A stretch of DNA of 64,000 nucleotides, taken from positions 34,699 to 98,698 of the forward strand of contig ATWA01000006.1 of assembly GCA_000421005.1 (NCBI GenBank), read 5' to 3'. Under the pieces are notes generated by a model that was not told where the DNA came from, made no database searches, and worked only from the letters and a program-made list of their open reading frames with translations. The number at the start of each line of letters is the position of its first letter. Position 1 is the first letter of the stretch. This document shows positions 8,626-17,146 of this stretch, in pieces. Both the position numbers and the translations under genes were made by a program. Source of the stretch: Clostridiales bacterium NK3B98. GTDB lineage: Bacteria > Bacillota > Clostridia > Oscillospirales > Oscillospiraceae.

Positions 8626-10623
8626 ATGAACCGCACTGATTCCACAAGCCGCCGTCCTGCCATCGGCATTTTGACGGGCAGCTTTCATACTGACTACTCT
8701 CGCCGTATTGCGCAGGCAATCTGCATGGCGCTGGAGGGGGAGCCCATTGATGTCTATCTGTTTCAGGGATTGGACGCCTCACGGTTTCTCAATCTCACCG
8801 ACTATGTGGACACCGGCTTTGACCTGCACTACTACTCTCAGTTTGAGTACAGCAGTTTTCTTTCTCTGGACGTGCTGATCGTCTCCTATGGCACCATCTC
8901 CGCCGTGAAGAACGCTTTGGATTTGGAAACCTTCCTCTCCCTGCTCCCGGACGTGCCGGTGATTCTGCTGGAAACCGAGTCGGCTCTGTCCAATGGCATC
9001 TATGTCACCGTGGACAACTATACCGGGATGAAGGCCTGTGTGGATCATCTGATCGAGTGTCACGACTGCAAAAAGATGATCTATGTCTCCGGGCCCAAGG
9101 GAGTGGCGGACGCCGAAGTGCGTCTGTCCGCCTATCGGGACTCTCTGACCGCCCATGGTGTTTCCGTTGACGAGGAACTGATCTGCTATGGGGACTTTAC
9201 CGACTCGGTAGACGATCTGGTCTGGGCGATGCTGGAAAAGTTCCCCGATGCGGACGCAGTGGTCTGCGCCAACGACGAGATGGCTGAGAGCGCCTACCGG
9301 GCAGTGTATAACCGTGGTTTGACCCCCGGACAGGAAATCGCCGTCACCGGTTTTGACGACAATCCCTCCGCCAGCTTTATGACGCCGCCCCTCACCTCAG
9401 TGCTTCAAAACAACGACCTGGTGGCTGATGCGGTATCCGAAGCGGTACGCAGCTATCTGGCAGGAGAAAAGCCGGAGTGCGTTCATCTCCCCGCTGAGCT
9501 GGTGGTGCGCCAATCCTGCGGCTGCTCCGGTCAGGAGGATGAGCTTGTGGAGGAAGGCCACGAAATGGCCGCCTATATGCTGATGAACTACCGGATCCAG
9601 AACAAGCATTTGGTGCGGGATAATATGCTCAGCGCCCTGATGCTGCGCAACCTGCTCAGCGAGCATATCAACATCCACACCTTCTTCCGCAATCTGGGTA
9701 AAATGCTCCATTCGCTGGGTACTGCCCACTCCTGGATCGCTCTGCTGCGGGAGCCGCTGACGTTGCAGCCCGGGCAGCGGATGCGTGTACCTGACCAGCT
9801 CCGGCTGCACATGGTACAAAACGGAGATCAGGTGGAGTCCTACTCCCGGATTCAGGCTCCGGTGATTTGCAGCACCTCTCTGGACGTGGTGCCCCGCTGG
9901 GACTGCCCCAGCGAATACCCCACCGCCGTGTTCCCCCTGTTCTATGGCAATGTACACTATGGCGTGTTGGCGGTAGCGCTGCATTCGGAGGAAATGCTGT
10001 TCAACTATGCCCTTTCTCTGGAAATCGGCACCGGGCTGCGGTATCTGTTTATGGCGCTGGATCAGCAGGACGCCCATCAGGCGCTGGAGGAAAAGAACCG
10101 GATTCTGGACTATTCCGCCAGCCACGACGGTCTTACCGGACTGTTTAACCGGGTAGGCGTGATGAACCACATCTATGCCTTCGTCCGTGCCTGCGGCAGA
10201 GGACATCGATTTGTGGCGATTATGGCCGACTTGGATCACCTGAAGCAGATTAACGACACCTTCGGTCACGCCGCCGGAGACACCGCGATCAAAGCCGCCA
10301 CCGAGCTGCTTCGTAACACCCTTCCGGAAGGCAGCCCTCTGGGACGTACCGGCGGTGACGAATTTACCGGCCTGTTCCTGCTTCAGGATGAGTTTGATGA
10401 AGACGCATTCTGCAGTGCCCTTCGTGCCGCCTGTCATGAATACAACACCCTCACCCCGCAGCCCTATTATGAGGAAATTTCCGTGGGCTGCTATGCCTTT
10501 GATTTTGAACAGGCCACGGACATTCCCGCTCTGTTAAAGCGGGCGGATGAGAAGCTCTACGAGGCAAAGGCAAAACGCCGTGACAACGTCATCAGGAAAC
10601 AGGAAGAGCCTTCAGGGCTTTAA
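8626..10623 (+). CDS. LacI-type periplasmic-binding-fold sensor fused to a diguanylate cyclase (GGDEF)
   Basis: 665 aa. Residues ~13-300 are a LacI/periplasmic-binding-like sensor: PAIGILTGSF at the start, DAVVCANDEMAESAYRAV and the ITGFDDNP-like AVTGFDDNPSASF, ending in a RQSCGC tract typical of this domain's C-terminus. There is no helix-turn-helix, signal peptide or membrane helix, so it should be cytoplasmic. A middle region (~310-490) may be a GAF-like or linker domain. DGLTGLFNR at ~505 opens the GGDEF domain, whose signature GGDEF is intact at 576-580, predicting active c-di-GMP synthesis. An RxxD inhibitory site was not identified. Role: presumably couples a sugar or nucleoside ligand to c-di-GMP. 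A strong terminator follows. Confidence 0.85.
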   Translation: MNRTDSTSRRPAIGILTGSFHTDYSRRIAQAICMALEGEPIDVYLFQGLDASRFLNLTDYVDTGFDLHYYSQFEYSSFLSLDVLIVSYGTISAVKNALDLETFLSLLPDVPVILLETESALSNGIYVTVDNYTGMKACVDHLIECHDCKKMIYVSGPKGVADAEVRLSAYRDSLTAHGVSVDEELICYGDFTDSVDDLVWAMLEKFPDADAVVCANDEMAESAYRAVYNRGLTPGQEIAVTGFDDNPSASFMTPPLTSVLQNNDLVADAVSEAVRSYLAGEKPECVHLPAELVVRQSCGCSGQEDELVEEGHEMAAYMLMNYRIQNKHLVRDNMLSALMLRNLLSEHINIHTFFRNLGKMLHSLGTAHSWIALLREPLTLQPGQRMRVPDQLRLHMVQNGDQVESYSRIQAPVICSTSLDVVPRWDCPSEYPTAVFPLFYGNVHYGVLAVALHSEEMLFNYALSLEIGTGLRYLFMALDQQDAHQALEEKNRILDYSASHDGLTGLFNRVGVMNHIYAFVRACGRGHRFVAIMADLDHLKQINDTFGHAAGDTAIKAATELLRNTLPEGSPLGRTGGDEFTGLFLLQDEFDEDAFCSALRAACHEYNTLTPQPYYEEISVGCYAFDFEQATDIPALLKRADEKLYEAKAKRRDNVIRKQEEPSGL

Positions 10624-10625
10624 AG

Positions 10626-10660
10626 AGCCACCGCAAGCGAACGCTTGCGGCGGCTTTTTC
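10626..10660 (+). terminator. Terminator after the GGDEF gene
   Basis: CCGCAAGCG/CGCTTGCGG with flanking GCC/GGC pairs, followed by TTTTTC. Confidence 0.85.
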
Positions 10661-11162
10661 AGTCAATCAGCAGCTTTGCGTAAAAGGCGGTGGCGTTCTG
10701 CATGGCGATGATTTCCGCCGCACGAAGGGCATCTGGCAGCGTCTCCGGGTGGTGCAGCCTGTTTTGCTCCACGGCATCCACCACCCCCTCCCACCGGAGA
10801 AAGGGAATGGCGCAGGGCAGCAGCACACTGAGCTGCTTTGTGCTCTCGTATCCGGCACGGAAGAACCGTCCCAGTCTCTCGCCGTGAACGCCTTCCAGTC
10901 CGCCCCGCACCGAACATCCCCGGATGGTCACTCCCTCCAGTGCCAAAAGCTGCTCTTTATGCGCTAGGAGCCAGTCCCAGCGAAAGCCGGGGCCTTCGTC
11001 GTCAAAGTCGCTGAGAACAAGGCACAGTCCCACCCGCTGCAAGGGCTGACCGGGGTGCCACATTCCGTTCCATTTTGTCAGGCTCTCCCAATCCCGGGCT
11101 ACCGGCCATGGCGGAGGCGCTGCAGCATAGCTTTCGGGCAGCATGGCTGTTTTGTCTTTCAT
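10659..11162 (-). CDS. Hypothetical protein
   Basis: 167 aa from ATG 11162, chosen over an upstream in-frame start at 11213 because GGGGGAG lies just before it. I do not recognise the family. Visible features are a Pro/Trp-rich N-terminal stretch, LCLVLSDFDDEGPGF near residues 46-60 and a helical C-terminal half ending in AAEIIAMQNATAFY. No signal peptide, membrane helix or cysteine cluster. It is a single gene between the convergent GGDEF gene and the divergent DUF1846 gene. Confidence 0.65.
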   Translation of the reverse strand: MKDKTAMLPESYAAAPPPWPVARDWESLTKWNGMWHPGQPLQRVGLCLVLSDFDDEGPGFRWDWLLAHKEQLLALEGVTIRGCSVRGGLEGVHGERLGRFFRAGYESTKQLSVLLPCAIPFLRWEGVVDAVEQNRLHHPETLPDALRAAEIIAMQNATAFYAKLLID

Positions 11163-11268
11163 CCCTGACTCCCCCTTTTTCTGTATTGTATCGGCTTGCA
11201 GCGGATGTGTCAAGGGGTCGTGCTTTGCAACCGCTCAGACGGATTTCCCCATGCACTGAAATTTTTTC

Positions 11269-11290
11269 CGGGAAAACGTGGATTTTCCCG
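11269..11290. promoter_or_regulatory. Inverted repeat upstream of the DUF1846 gene
   Basis: CGGGAAAA and TTTTCCCG flank a 6-bp spacer in the 218-bp gap between divergent genes. A weak -10 (TATGCT, near 11301) lies just downstream, so this could be an operator for the rightward gene; no known regulator is recognised. Confidence 0.35.
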
Positions 11291-11380
11291 CTGTATTGTG
11301 CTATGCTAGACGGGTTAGTTGTATCTTCCTTTTATCCGGTGTGGATACATCGGCAAATCGCTATTCAGGGGTTGAGCAAA

Positions 11381-12868
11381 ATGATAAATCGGATTGGATT
11401 TGACAGTCAGAAATACATCGCCCTCCAGTCGGAGAAGATCCGCCAGCGGATTGAGTCCTTCGGCGGCAAGCTGTATCTGGAATTTGGCGGCAAGCTGTTT
11501 GACGACTACCACGCCTCCCGGGTGCTGCCCGGTTTTCAGCCGGACAACAAAATCCGGATGCTCACTGAGCTGCGGGATCATGCGGAAATCGTCATTGCCA
11601 TCAACGCCAACGACATTGAGAAGAACAAGGTGCGGGGGGATCTTGGCATCACCTACGACATGGACGTGATTCGTCTGGTGGACGTGTTCCGGGAGTTTGG
11701 GCTTTATGTGGGCAGTATCGTCATGACCCAGTACAAGGGACAGCCCGCCGCTGACCTGTTTATGGAGCGGGTGCAGCATATGGGGCTCAAGGTCTACCGC
11801 CTGCACCACATTCCCAACTACCCCTCCAATATCTCCGGCATCATCAGTGAGGACGGCTTTGGCCGCAACGATTACATTGAGACCTCCCGCTCGCTGGTGG
11901 TAGTCACCGCCCCCGGCCCGGGCAGCGGCAAAATGGCCACCTGTCTCTCTCAGCTCTACCACGAGCATAAGCGGGGCATCAAAGCGGGCTATGCCAAGTT
12001 TGAGACCTTCCCCATCTGGAATCTGCCCCTGAAGCACCCGGTGAATCTGGCCTACGAGGCGGCTACCGCCGACCTGAACGACGTGAACATGATCGACCCC
12101 TTCCATCTGGACGCCTATCAGGAGACTACGGTGAACTACAACCGGGATATTGAAATCTTCCCGGTGCTGCGGGCCATGTTCGAGCGTATCTACGGCGAGT
12201 GCCCCTATAAGAGCCCCACTGACATGGGGGTCAACATGGCAGGCTACGCCATTGTAGATGACCAGGTATGCCGGGAGGCGTCCTGTCAGGAGATCATCCG
12301 CCGGTATTACAAAACCGCCTGCGCTGTCAAACAGGGGAACGCCCGTGAGAGCGAGCTGAACAAGCTGGATTTGCTGATGCGTACCCTTAAACTGGACTTC
12401 TCCTGCCGGGTTCCGGTGGAGCCTGCGCTGGCACTGGCACAAAAAACCGGCGAGCCTGTCCTCGCCATTGAGCTGACAGACGGCCGGGTCATCACCGGCA
12501 AGACCTCCGAGCTGCTGGGTGCCGCCTCCGCCGCCGTGCTCAACGCCCTCAAGGAGCTTGCGGGCATCCCCGATGAGGTCAAGCTGATCTCTCCCACCGC
12601 CATTGAGCCCATTCAGCACCTGAAGGTCTCCCACATGGGCACCCACAATCCCCGGCTTCACACGGACGAGGTGCTGATTGCCCTTGCCATCTGCTCCGCC
12701 ACCGACGAAAACGCCTCCCGGGCGTTGGAGCAGCTGGGCGCTCTGCGCGGGTGCGAGGCTCACTCCTCTGTGATTCTCTCTCAGGTGGACGAGGGCGTGT
12801 TCAGCCGTCTGGGGGTCAACCTCACCTGTGAGCCTGCTTACCAGACCAAAAAGCTCTATCACCACTGA
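11381..12868 (+). CDS. DUF1846 family protein
   Basis: 495 aa from ATG 11381, with AGGGG upstream; the open frame extends back to 11075 but that part overlaps the divergent neighbour and is not coding-like. Length and sequence fit the conserved DUF1846 family: IGFDSQKYIALQSEKI at the start, VVTAPGPGSGKMATCLSQ with a P-loop-like GPGSGK near residue 185, and THNPRLHTDEVL in the C-terminal half. The family is widespread in Firmicutes; a structure is known for a streptococcal member but no firm biochemical role is established to my knowledge. It precedes cls by 23 bp on the same strand and may share its transcript. Confidence 0.85.
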   Translation: MINRIGFDSQKYIALQSEKIRQRIESFGGKLYLEFGGKLFDDYHASRVLPGFQPDNKIRMLTELRDHAEIVIAINANDIEKNKVRGDLGITYDMDVIRLVDVFREFGLYVGSIVMTQYKGQPAADLFMERVQHMGLKVYRLHHIPNYPSNISGIISEDGFGRNDYIETSRSLVVVTAPGPGSGKMATCLSQLYHEHKRGIKAGYAKFETFPIWNLPLKHPVNLAYEAATADLNDVNMIDPFHLDAYQETTVNYNRDIEIFPVLRAMFERIYGECPYKSPTDMGVNMAGYAIVDDQVCREASCQEIIRRYYKTACAVKQGNARESELNKLDLLMRTLKLDFSCRVPVEPALALAQKTGEPVLAIELTDGRVITGKTSELLGAASAAVLNALKELAGIPDEVKLISPTAIEPIQHLKVSHMGTHNPRLHTDEVLIALAICSATDENASRALEQLGALRGCEAHSSVILSQVDEGVFSRLGVNLTCEPAYQTKKLYHH

Positions 12869-12891
12869 TTTTCCGCAGAAAGGAAGCTGTT

Positions 12892-14457
12892 ATGGGTTCC
12901 AATGAAACCACCTATGAACAACAGGCATCGGTCAAAAACGGCACCTGGCGTCTGCTGTTTACAGCACTCTCCATCGTATTGGAAATCGGGTTCATCGTCC
13001 TGCTGGTGCTTCGGCTGAATGAAAATGCCCAGTGGATTTCCTTTCTCACCCATCTTGTGGCAGCACTGATGGTGCTGGGCATTTACTCCCAGCACAAGAC
13101 CTCTGCCATGAAGATGCCATGGATTGTGCTGATTATGCTGCTTCCGGTGTTCGGTGTGACCCTGTATCTGCTCATCGGTCTCAACGGCTCCACCCGGAAG
13201 ATGCGCTCACGGTACGAGGCGGTGGACAAGGTGCTGCTCCCCCTGCTGCCGGACTGTACTGAGGCGCAGCAGCACCTCTCTCAGCAGTCTCCCTATACAG
13301 GCAACATCACCCGCTATCTTCACAGCAAGGCAGGGTATCCGGTGTACGAGAACACGGCGGTGGCGTATTATGACGACGCCGCCAAGGGATTGGATGCCCA
13401 GAAAGAGGCGCTCCGTCAGGCGAAAAAATTTATCTTCATGGAATATCACGCCATTGAGGATGCTGAGAGCTGGCACGGCATTCAGGCGATTCTGGAGGAG
13501 CGGGTGCGTGCCGGCGTAGAGGTGCGGGTATTCTATGACGACATGGGCAGCATCGGCTTTATCACCACCGATTTTGTCAAGCGGATGGAGTCCAAGGGTA
13601 TCCGCTGCCGGGTGTTCAATCCCTTTGCCCCGGGGCTGAACCTGTTTCTCAACAACCGGGACCACCGGAAAATCACCGTCATCGACGGACAGGTGGGCTT
13701 TACCGGGGGATACAATCTGGCCAACGAATACTTCAACCTCACCCATCCCTTCGGCCATTGGAAGGACACCGGAGTGAAGCTCACCGGTCAGGCGGTACAG
13801 AGTCTTACTGTCACCTTTCTGGAGATGTGGAACGCCGTCAGCCCCCGGGATGCCAATGACGAAAACTTTGCCCGGTATCTTCCCCCGGCGGAGCAGTCCT
13901 TTGAGGGTGCCGGCTTTGTGGCCCCCTACGCTGACAGTCCCATGGATGACGAGCATGTGGGCGAGGAGGTCTATATCTCCATGGCAGAGAGTGCCACCAA
14001 GTATGTCTGGTTTATCACCCCGTATCTGATTCTCACCGACGAGATGATCCATGCCCTCAGTCTTGCCGCCAAGCGTGGGGTGGATGTGCGGGTCATCACC
14101 CCCGGCATACCGGACAAAAAGATGGTCTACTCCGTCACCCGTTCCTACTACAACGCACTGGCACGAAACGGTGTTCGCATTTTTGAATACACTCCCGGCT
14201 TTTGCCACTGCAAAATGAGCATTGCCGACGACTACGCCGCCACCTGCGGCACCATCAATCTGGACTACCGCAGCCTGTACCACCACTTTGAAAACGGCTG
14301 TCTTTACTGCGGCAATCAGGCCGTTTTGGACACCAAGGCCGACTTCGAGGCCACCATGGCCGTGAGCCGGGAGGTCACCGACCAGTATCACTCCGGGCGC
14401 AGCGCCGGGCTGCGGCTGTTCCAGCTGCTGCTGCGGTTGATTGCCCCGCTGCTGTAA
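12892..14457 (+). CDS. cls: Cardiolipin synthase
   Basis: 521 aa. Two N-terminal membrane helices (~20-42 and ~45-65) and a third hydrophobic stretch (~75-100) precede two phospholipase-D HKD motifs: HRKITVID near residue 258 and HCKMSIAD near residue 437, each followed by a typical GGYN or TINLDYRS element. The enzyme condenses two phosphatidylglycerol molecules into cardiolipin and glycerol at the cytoplasmic membrane. GAAAGGAAG lies before ATG 12892. It sits 23 bp after the DUF1846 gene and 31 bp before the small flavin-type gene, so a three-gene transcript ending at the strong stem-loop at 14902 is likely. Confidence 0.93.
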   Translation: MGSNETTYEQQASVKNGTWRLLFTALSIVLEIGFIVLLVLRLNENAQWISFLTHLVAALMVLGIYSQHKTSAMKMPWIVLIMLLPVFGVTLYLLIGLNGSTRKMRSRYEAVDKVLLPLLPDCTEAQQHLSQQSPYTGNITRYLHSKAGYPVYENTAVAYYDDAAKGLDAQKEALRQAKKFIFMEYHAIEDAESWHGIQAILEERVRAGVEVRVFYDDMGSIGFITTDFVKRMESKGIRCRVFNPFAPGLNLFLNNRDHRKITVIDGQVGFTGGYNLANEYFNLTHPFGHWKDTGVKLTGQAVQSLTVTFLEMWNAVSPRDANDENFARYLPPAEQSFEGAGFVAPYADSPMDDEHVGEEVYISMAESATKYVWFITPYLILTDEMIHALSLAAKRGVDVRVITPGIPDKKMVYSVTRSYYNALARNGVRIFEYTPGFCHCKMSIADDYAATCGTINLDYRSLYHHFENGCLYCGNQAVLDTKADFEATMAVSREVTDQYHSGRSAGLRLFQLLLRLIAPLL

Positions 14458-14488
14458 CCCACTCAACATCATACAGGAGGGAATTGTC

Positions 14489-14881
14489 ATGAAGGAAGTA
14501 TTGGAATTTCTGCAAAAGTGCGGCACCTTTTATCTGGCTACCGTAGAGGGCGACCAGCCCCGGGTGCGTCCCTTTGGGGCGGTGTGCCAGTTTGAGGGCA
14601 AGCTGTATCTCATCACCAACAACAAAAAGTCGGTCTTTGCCCAGATGCAGGCCAATCCCAAGGTGGAGATCTCCGGCATGGCCGGGGGCAAGTGGATTCG
14701 TCTCAGCGGCACTGTGGCCTCTGACCCCCGCCGGGAGCCGAAAACCGCTATGCTGGACGCCAATCCCGCCCTGCGCAATATGTACAGCGAGGATGACGGG
14801 GTGATGGAGGTGCTTTACTTCACCAAGGCCAGCGCTGACATCTGCTCTTTCACGGATGCTCCGGTGCATTACGAATTCTGA
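14489..14881 (+). CDS. Pyridoxamine 5'-phosphate oxidase-family (FMN-binding split barrel) protein
   Basis: 130 aa from ATG 14489, set by AGGAGG 8 nt upstream. Family features: VLEFLQKCGTFYLATVEGDQPRVRPFG at the N-terminus (beta-strands with the Arg-Pro-Phe FMN-contact region) and LITNNKKSVFAQMQANPKVEIS. Small members bind FMN or F420-like flavins and have varied roles; length is typical of the short flavin-reductase-like subgroup rather than PdxH. No partner is implied by the neighbours. Confidence 0.85.
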   Translation: MKEVLEFLQKCGTFYLATVEGDQPRVRPFGAVCQFEGKLYLITNNKKSVFAQMQANPKVEISGMAGGKWIRLSGTVASDPRREPKTAMLDANPALRNMYSEDDGVMEVLYFTKASADICSFTDAPVHYEF

Positions 14882-14901
14882 AAATACCATCTGCTCACAA
14901 A

Positions 14902-14935
14902 AAACCGCCCTCCCGGAAACCCGGGAGGGCGGTTT
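14902..14935. terminator. Bidirectional terminator between the flavin-protein gene and fucO
   Basis: AAACCGCCCTCCCGG pairs perfectly with CCGGGAGGGCGGTTT around a 4-nt loop, between two convergent genes. Confidence 0.88.
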
Positions 14936-14952
14936 CTATCTTTATGGGCTAA

Positions 14953-16098
14953 TTACATCAGCTTGCGGAACATCTCTTTATACTGGTCAATGCTGGCCTC
15001 TCTGGGGTTGCCGGGGGTGCAGGCATCGGCGGCGGCGGACTGGGCAAGGAAGTCCAGGTCTTCCTCACGCAGCTTCTCCAGCTTGGTGGGGATACCCACG
15101 TCTACGCTGAGCTGACGGACAGCGTCAATAGCAGCCTTGCGGTAGGTGGGCTGATCCATTCCGGTGGTGTCCACACCCAGCGCCTCAGCGATGTGCTTGA
15201 ACTTCTCGCCGGTGTACTCTTGGTTGAACTCCATGACGATGGGCAGCATCATAGCGCAGGCCACGCCGTGGGGAGTGTCATACAGAGCGCCCAGCGTATG
15301 CGCCATGGAGTGGGCGATACCCAGACCTACGTTGGAGTAAGCCATAGCGGTGACGTACTGCGCCAGAGCCATGCCCTCACGACCCTCAGGGTCGTTCTCC
15401 ACTGCCTTGCGCAGGTTCTTGCCAATCAGCTTGATGGACTCCAGATCCAGGCAGTCGGACAGCTCCCATGCCGCCTTGGTGGTGTAGCCCTCGATGGCGT
15501 GGGTCAGAGCGTCCATGCCGGTGGAGGCGGTAAGGCCACGGGGCATGGAGGACATCATATCCGGGTCAACCACAGCCACGTCAGGAATGTCGTTGGGGTC
15601 GACGCAGACGAACTTCCGGGTCTTCTGCACGTCGGTGATCACATAGTTGATGGTGCTCTCAGCGCCGGTGCCGCCGGTGGTGGGGACGGCAATGGTGAAC
15701 ACGGTGCGCTTTTTGGTAGGTGCTACGCCCTCCAGAGAGCGCACGTCGGCAAACTCAGGGTTGTTGATGATGATGCCGATGGCCTTGCCGGTGTCCATGG
15801 AGGAGCCGCCGCCAATGGTAATCATATAGTCAGCGCCGGACTTCTTGAATGCCTCTACGCCGCACTGGACGTTCTCAATGGTGGGGTTGGGCTTGATGTT
15901 GGAATAGACCTCATAGGCCATGCCCGCCTCGTCCAGCAGGTCGGTGACCTTCTTGGTGACGTTGAACTTCACCAGATCGGGGTCAGAGGCCACAAACGCC
16001 TTCTTGAAGCCCTTTGATGCCACAATGCCGGGAATCTCCTTGATGGCTCCCTTACCGTGGTAGGATACGCCGTTGAGTACAAAACGATTGACTGCCAT
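14953..16098 (-). CDS. fucO: Lactaldehyde reductase (iron-dependent alcohol dehydrogenase)
   Basis: 381 aa from ATG 16098, where AGGAGG precedes by 8 nt; the frame stays open to 16218 but without a start signal. NAD-binding GGGSSMDTGK is at 96-105. Iron ligands Asp196, His200, His263 and His277 fall at the same positions as in E. coli FucO. The enzyme reduces L-lactaldehyde to L-1,2-propanediol, regenerating NAD. As the last gene of the operon it disposes of the lactaldehyde released by RhaD, which supports a 6-deoxyhexose substrate for the whole cluster. It is followed by a strong bidirectional terminator. Confidence 0.92.
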   Translation of the reverse strand: MAVNRFVLNGVSYHGKGAIKEIPGIVASKGFKKAFVASDPDLVKFNVTKKVTDLLDEAGMAYEVYSNIKPNPTIENVQCGVEAFKKSGADYMITIGGGSSMDTGKAIGIIINNPEFADVRSLEGVAPTKKRTVFTIAVPTTGGTGAESTINYVITDVQKTRKFVCVDPNDIPDVAVVDPDMMSSMPRGLTASTGMDALTHAIEGYTTKAAWELSDCLDLESIKLIGKNLRKAVENDPEGREGMALAQYVTAMAYSNVGLGIAHSMAHTLGALYDTPHGVACAMMLPIVMEFNQEYTGEKFKHIAEALGVDTTGMDQPTYRKAAIDAVRQLSVDVGIPTKLEKLREEDLDFLAQSAAADACTPGNPREASIDQYKEMFRKLM

Positions 16099-16222
16099 TT
16101 GAATTACCTCCTGTTGTGCTGTTGTTTGATAGGTGGTTTCGATTACGAAGGGCATCTGCCCTCCGATGATCTGCGTCAGGTTTAGGGGGTGGGGGTGATT
16201 CGTGAATCGACCCTGCACCTGC

Positions 16223-17050
16223 TCAGTGTTTTTCGTACAGGAACTTCTCCGGCAGCTCTACCTTGAAGTCCTTTGCCAGATGGCGGAACTCGTCGGGCTG
16301 GATGGTCTGGCGCTTGTTGGGGGTCATGGACAGCACCTTCACCAGAATCTCAGCGGACTTCTCCACCGTGTGCATCAGGCCGAAGGTGAGGTCAAAGTCC
16401 TCCCCGGAGCAGAACATACCGTGATGGGCCCAGATTGCCACATCGTACTGGCGCATCAGCTCAGAGGTTGCCACGGCGATATCACGCCCGCCGGGCACCA
16501 TCCAGGGCACCACGCCGATGCCGCCGGGGAACACCACCGGGCACTCGGTAGCCATCTCCCACAGCTCCCGGGTGAACGCCTCGTCAGTAAGCGGCAGCAC
16601 AAAGGTGAGGGCGATGGTGTTGGCGGGGTGGCAGTGGTAGATGACCCGATGCTTGCCGCCGGTGGCCACGAACTTCACCTCGTGGTTCATCAGGTGGCTG
16701 GGCAGCTCGCTGGTGGGACGGCCGCCATTGACCAGACCCCAGCAGATGCGGTAGTTCTCGCCCTTGTCATCCAGCTGGATGATGCAGAAGGAATCCTCCG
16801 GCTTGATGGTCACGTTGCGGAAATACTTGCCGGAGCCGGTCACCAGGAAATACTCCCCTGCCAGCTTGGGCACGCTGGTGCCGATGCTCTGCCACTCGCC
16901 GGGGTGCAGCTCCTCCTTTACCTGCTCTACCTCCTCAGGCTTCATCCGGTAGGACAGGTTGCCGCCGTTGCGCTCGTGCCAGCCCTGCTGCCAGCCGTCG
17001 TCGGCCATGCGCATAAAGCCCTGTACAAATTCTGCGTCCAATACCTTCAT
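16223..17050 (-). CDS. rhaD: Rhamnulose-1-phosphate aldolase
   Basis: 275 aa, the normal RhaD length, and clearly closer to RhaD than to FucA (HERNGGNLS, VTGSGKYFRNV, WGLVNGGRPTSELPSH, VVFPGGIGVVPWMVPG). Zinc/catalytic residues are conserved: Glu115, His139, His141 and His210, matching E. coli Glu117, His141, His143 and His212. It splits L-rhamnulose 1-phosphate into dihydroxyacetone phosphate and L-lactaldehyde. AAAGGATG precedes ATG 17050. It is third in the rhaB-isomerase-rhaD-fucO operon, with a 96-nt gap upstream and a 124-nt gap downstream. Confidence 0.95.
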   Translation of the reverse strand: MKVLDAEFVQGFMRMADDGWQQGWHERNGGNLSYRMKPEEVEQVKEELHPGEWQSIGTSVPKLAGEYFLVTGSGKYFRNVTIKPEDSFCIIQLDDKGENYRICWGLVNGGRPTSELPSHLMNHEVKFVATGGKHRVIYHCHPANTIALTFVLPLTDEAFTRELWEMATECPVVFPGGIGVVPWMVPGGRDIAVATSELMRQYDVAIWAHHGMFCSGEDFDLTFGLMHTVEKSAEILVKVLSMTPNKRQTIQPDEFRHLAKDFKVELPEKFLYEKH

Positions 17051-17105
17051 TTTATGTCATCCTTTCGTTCAATCAGTTCTTCTGCCTGCTTCCGGTGTTT
17101 TCTGC

Positions 17106-17124
17106 GGGCGCACACTGTGTGCCC
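17106..17124 (-). other. Intercistronic hairpin upstream of rhaD
   Basis: GC-rich near-palindrome centred on CACACTGTGTG in the 96-nt isomerase-rhaD gap. It lacks a T-run and could affect mRNA processing or stability. Confidence 0.4.
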
Positions 17125-17146
17125 CTGCAAAAGACACGGGATGATA

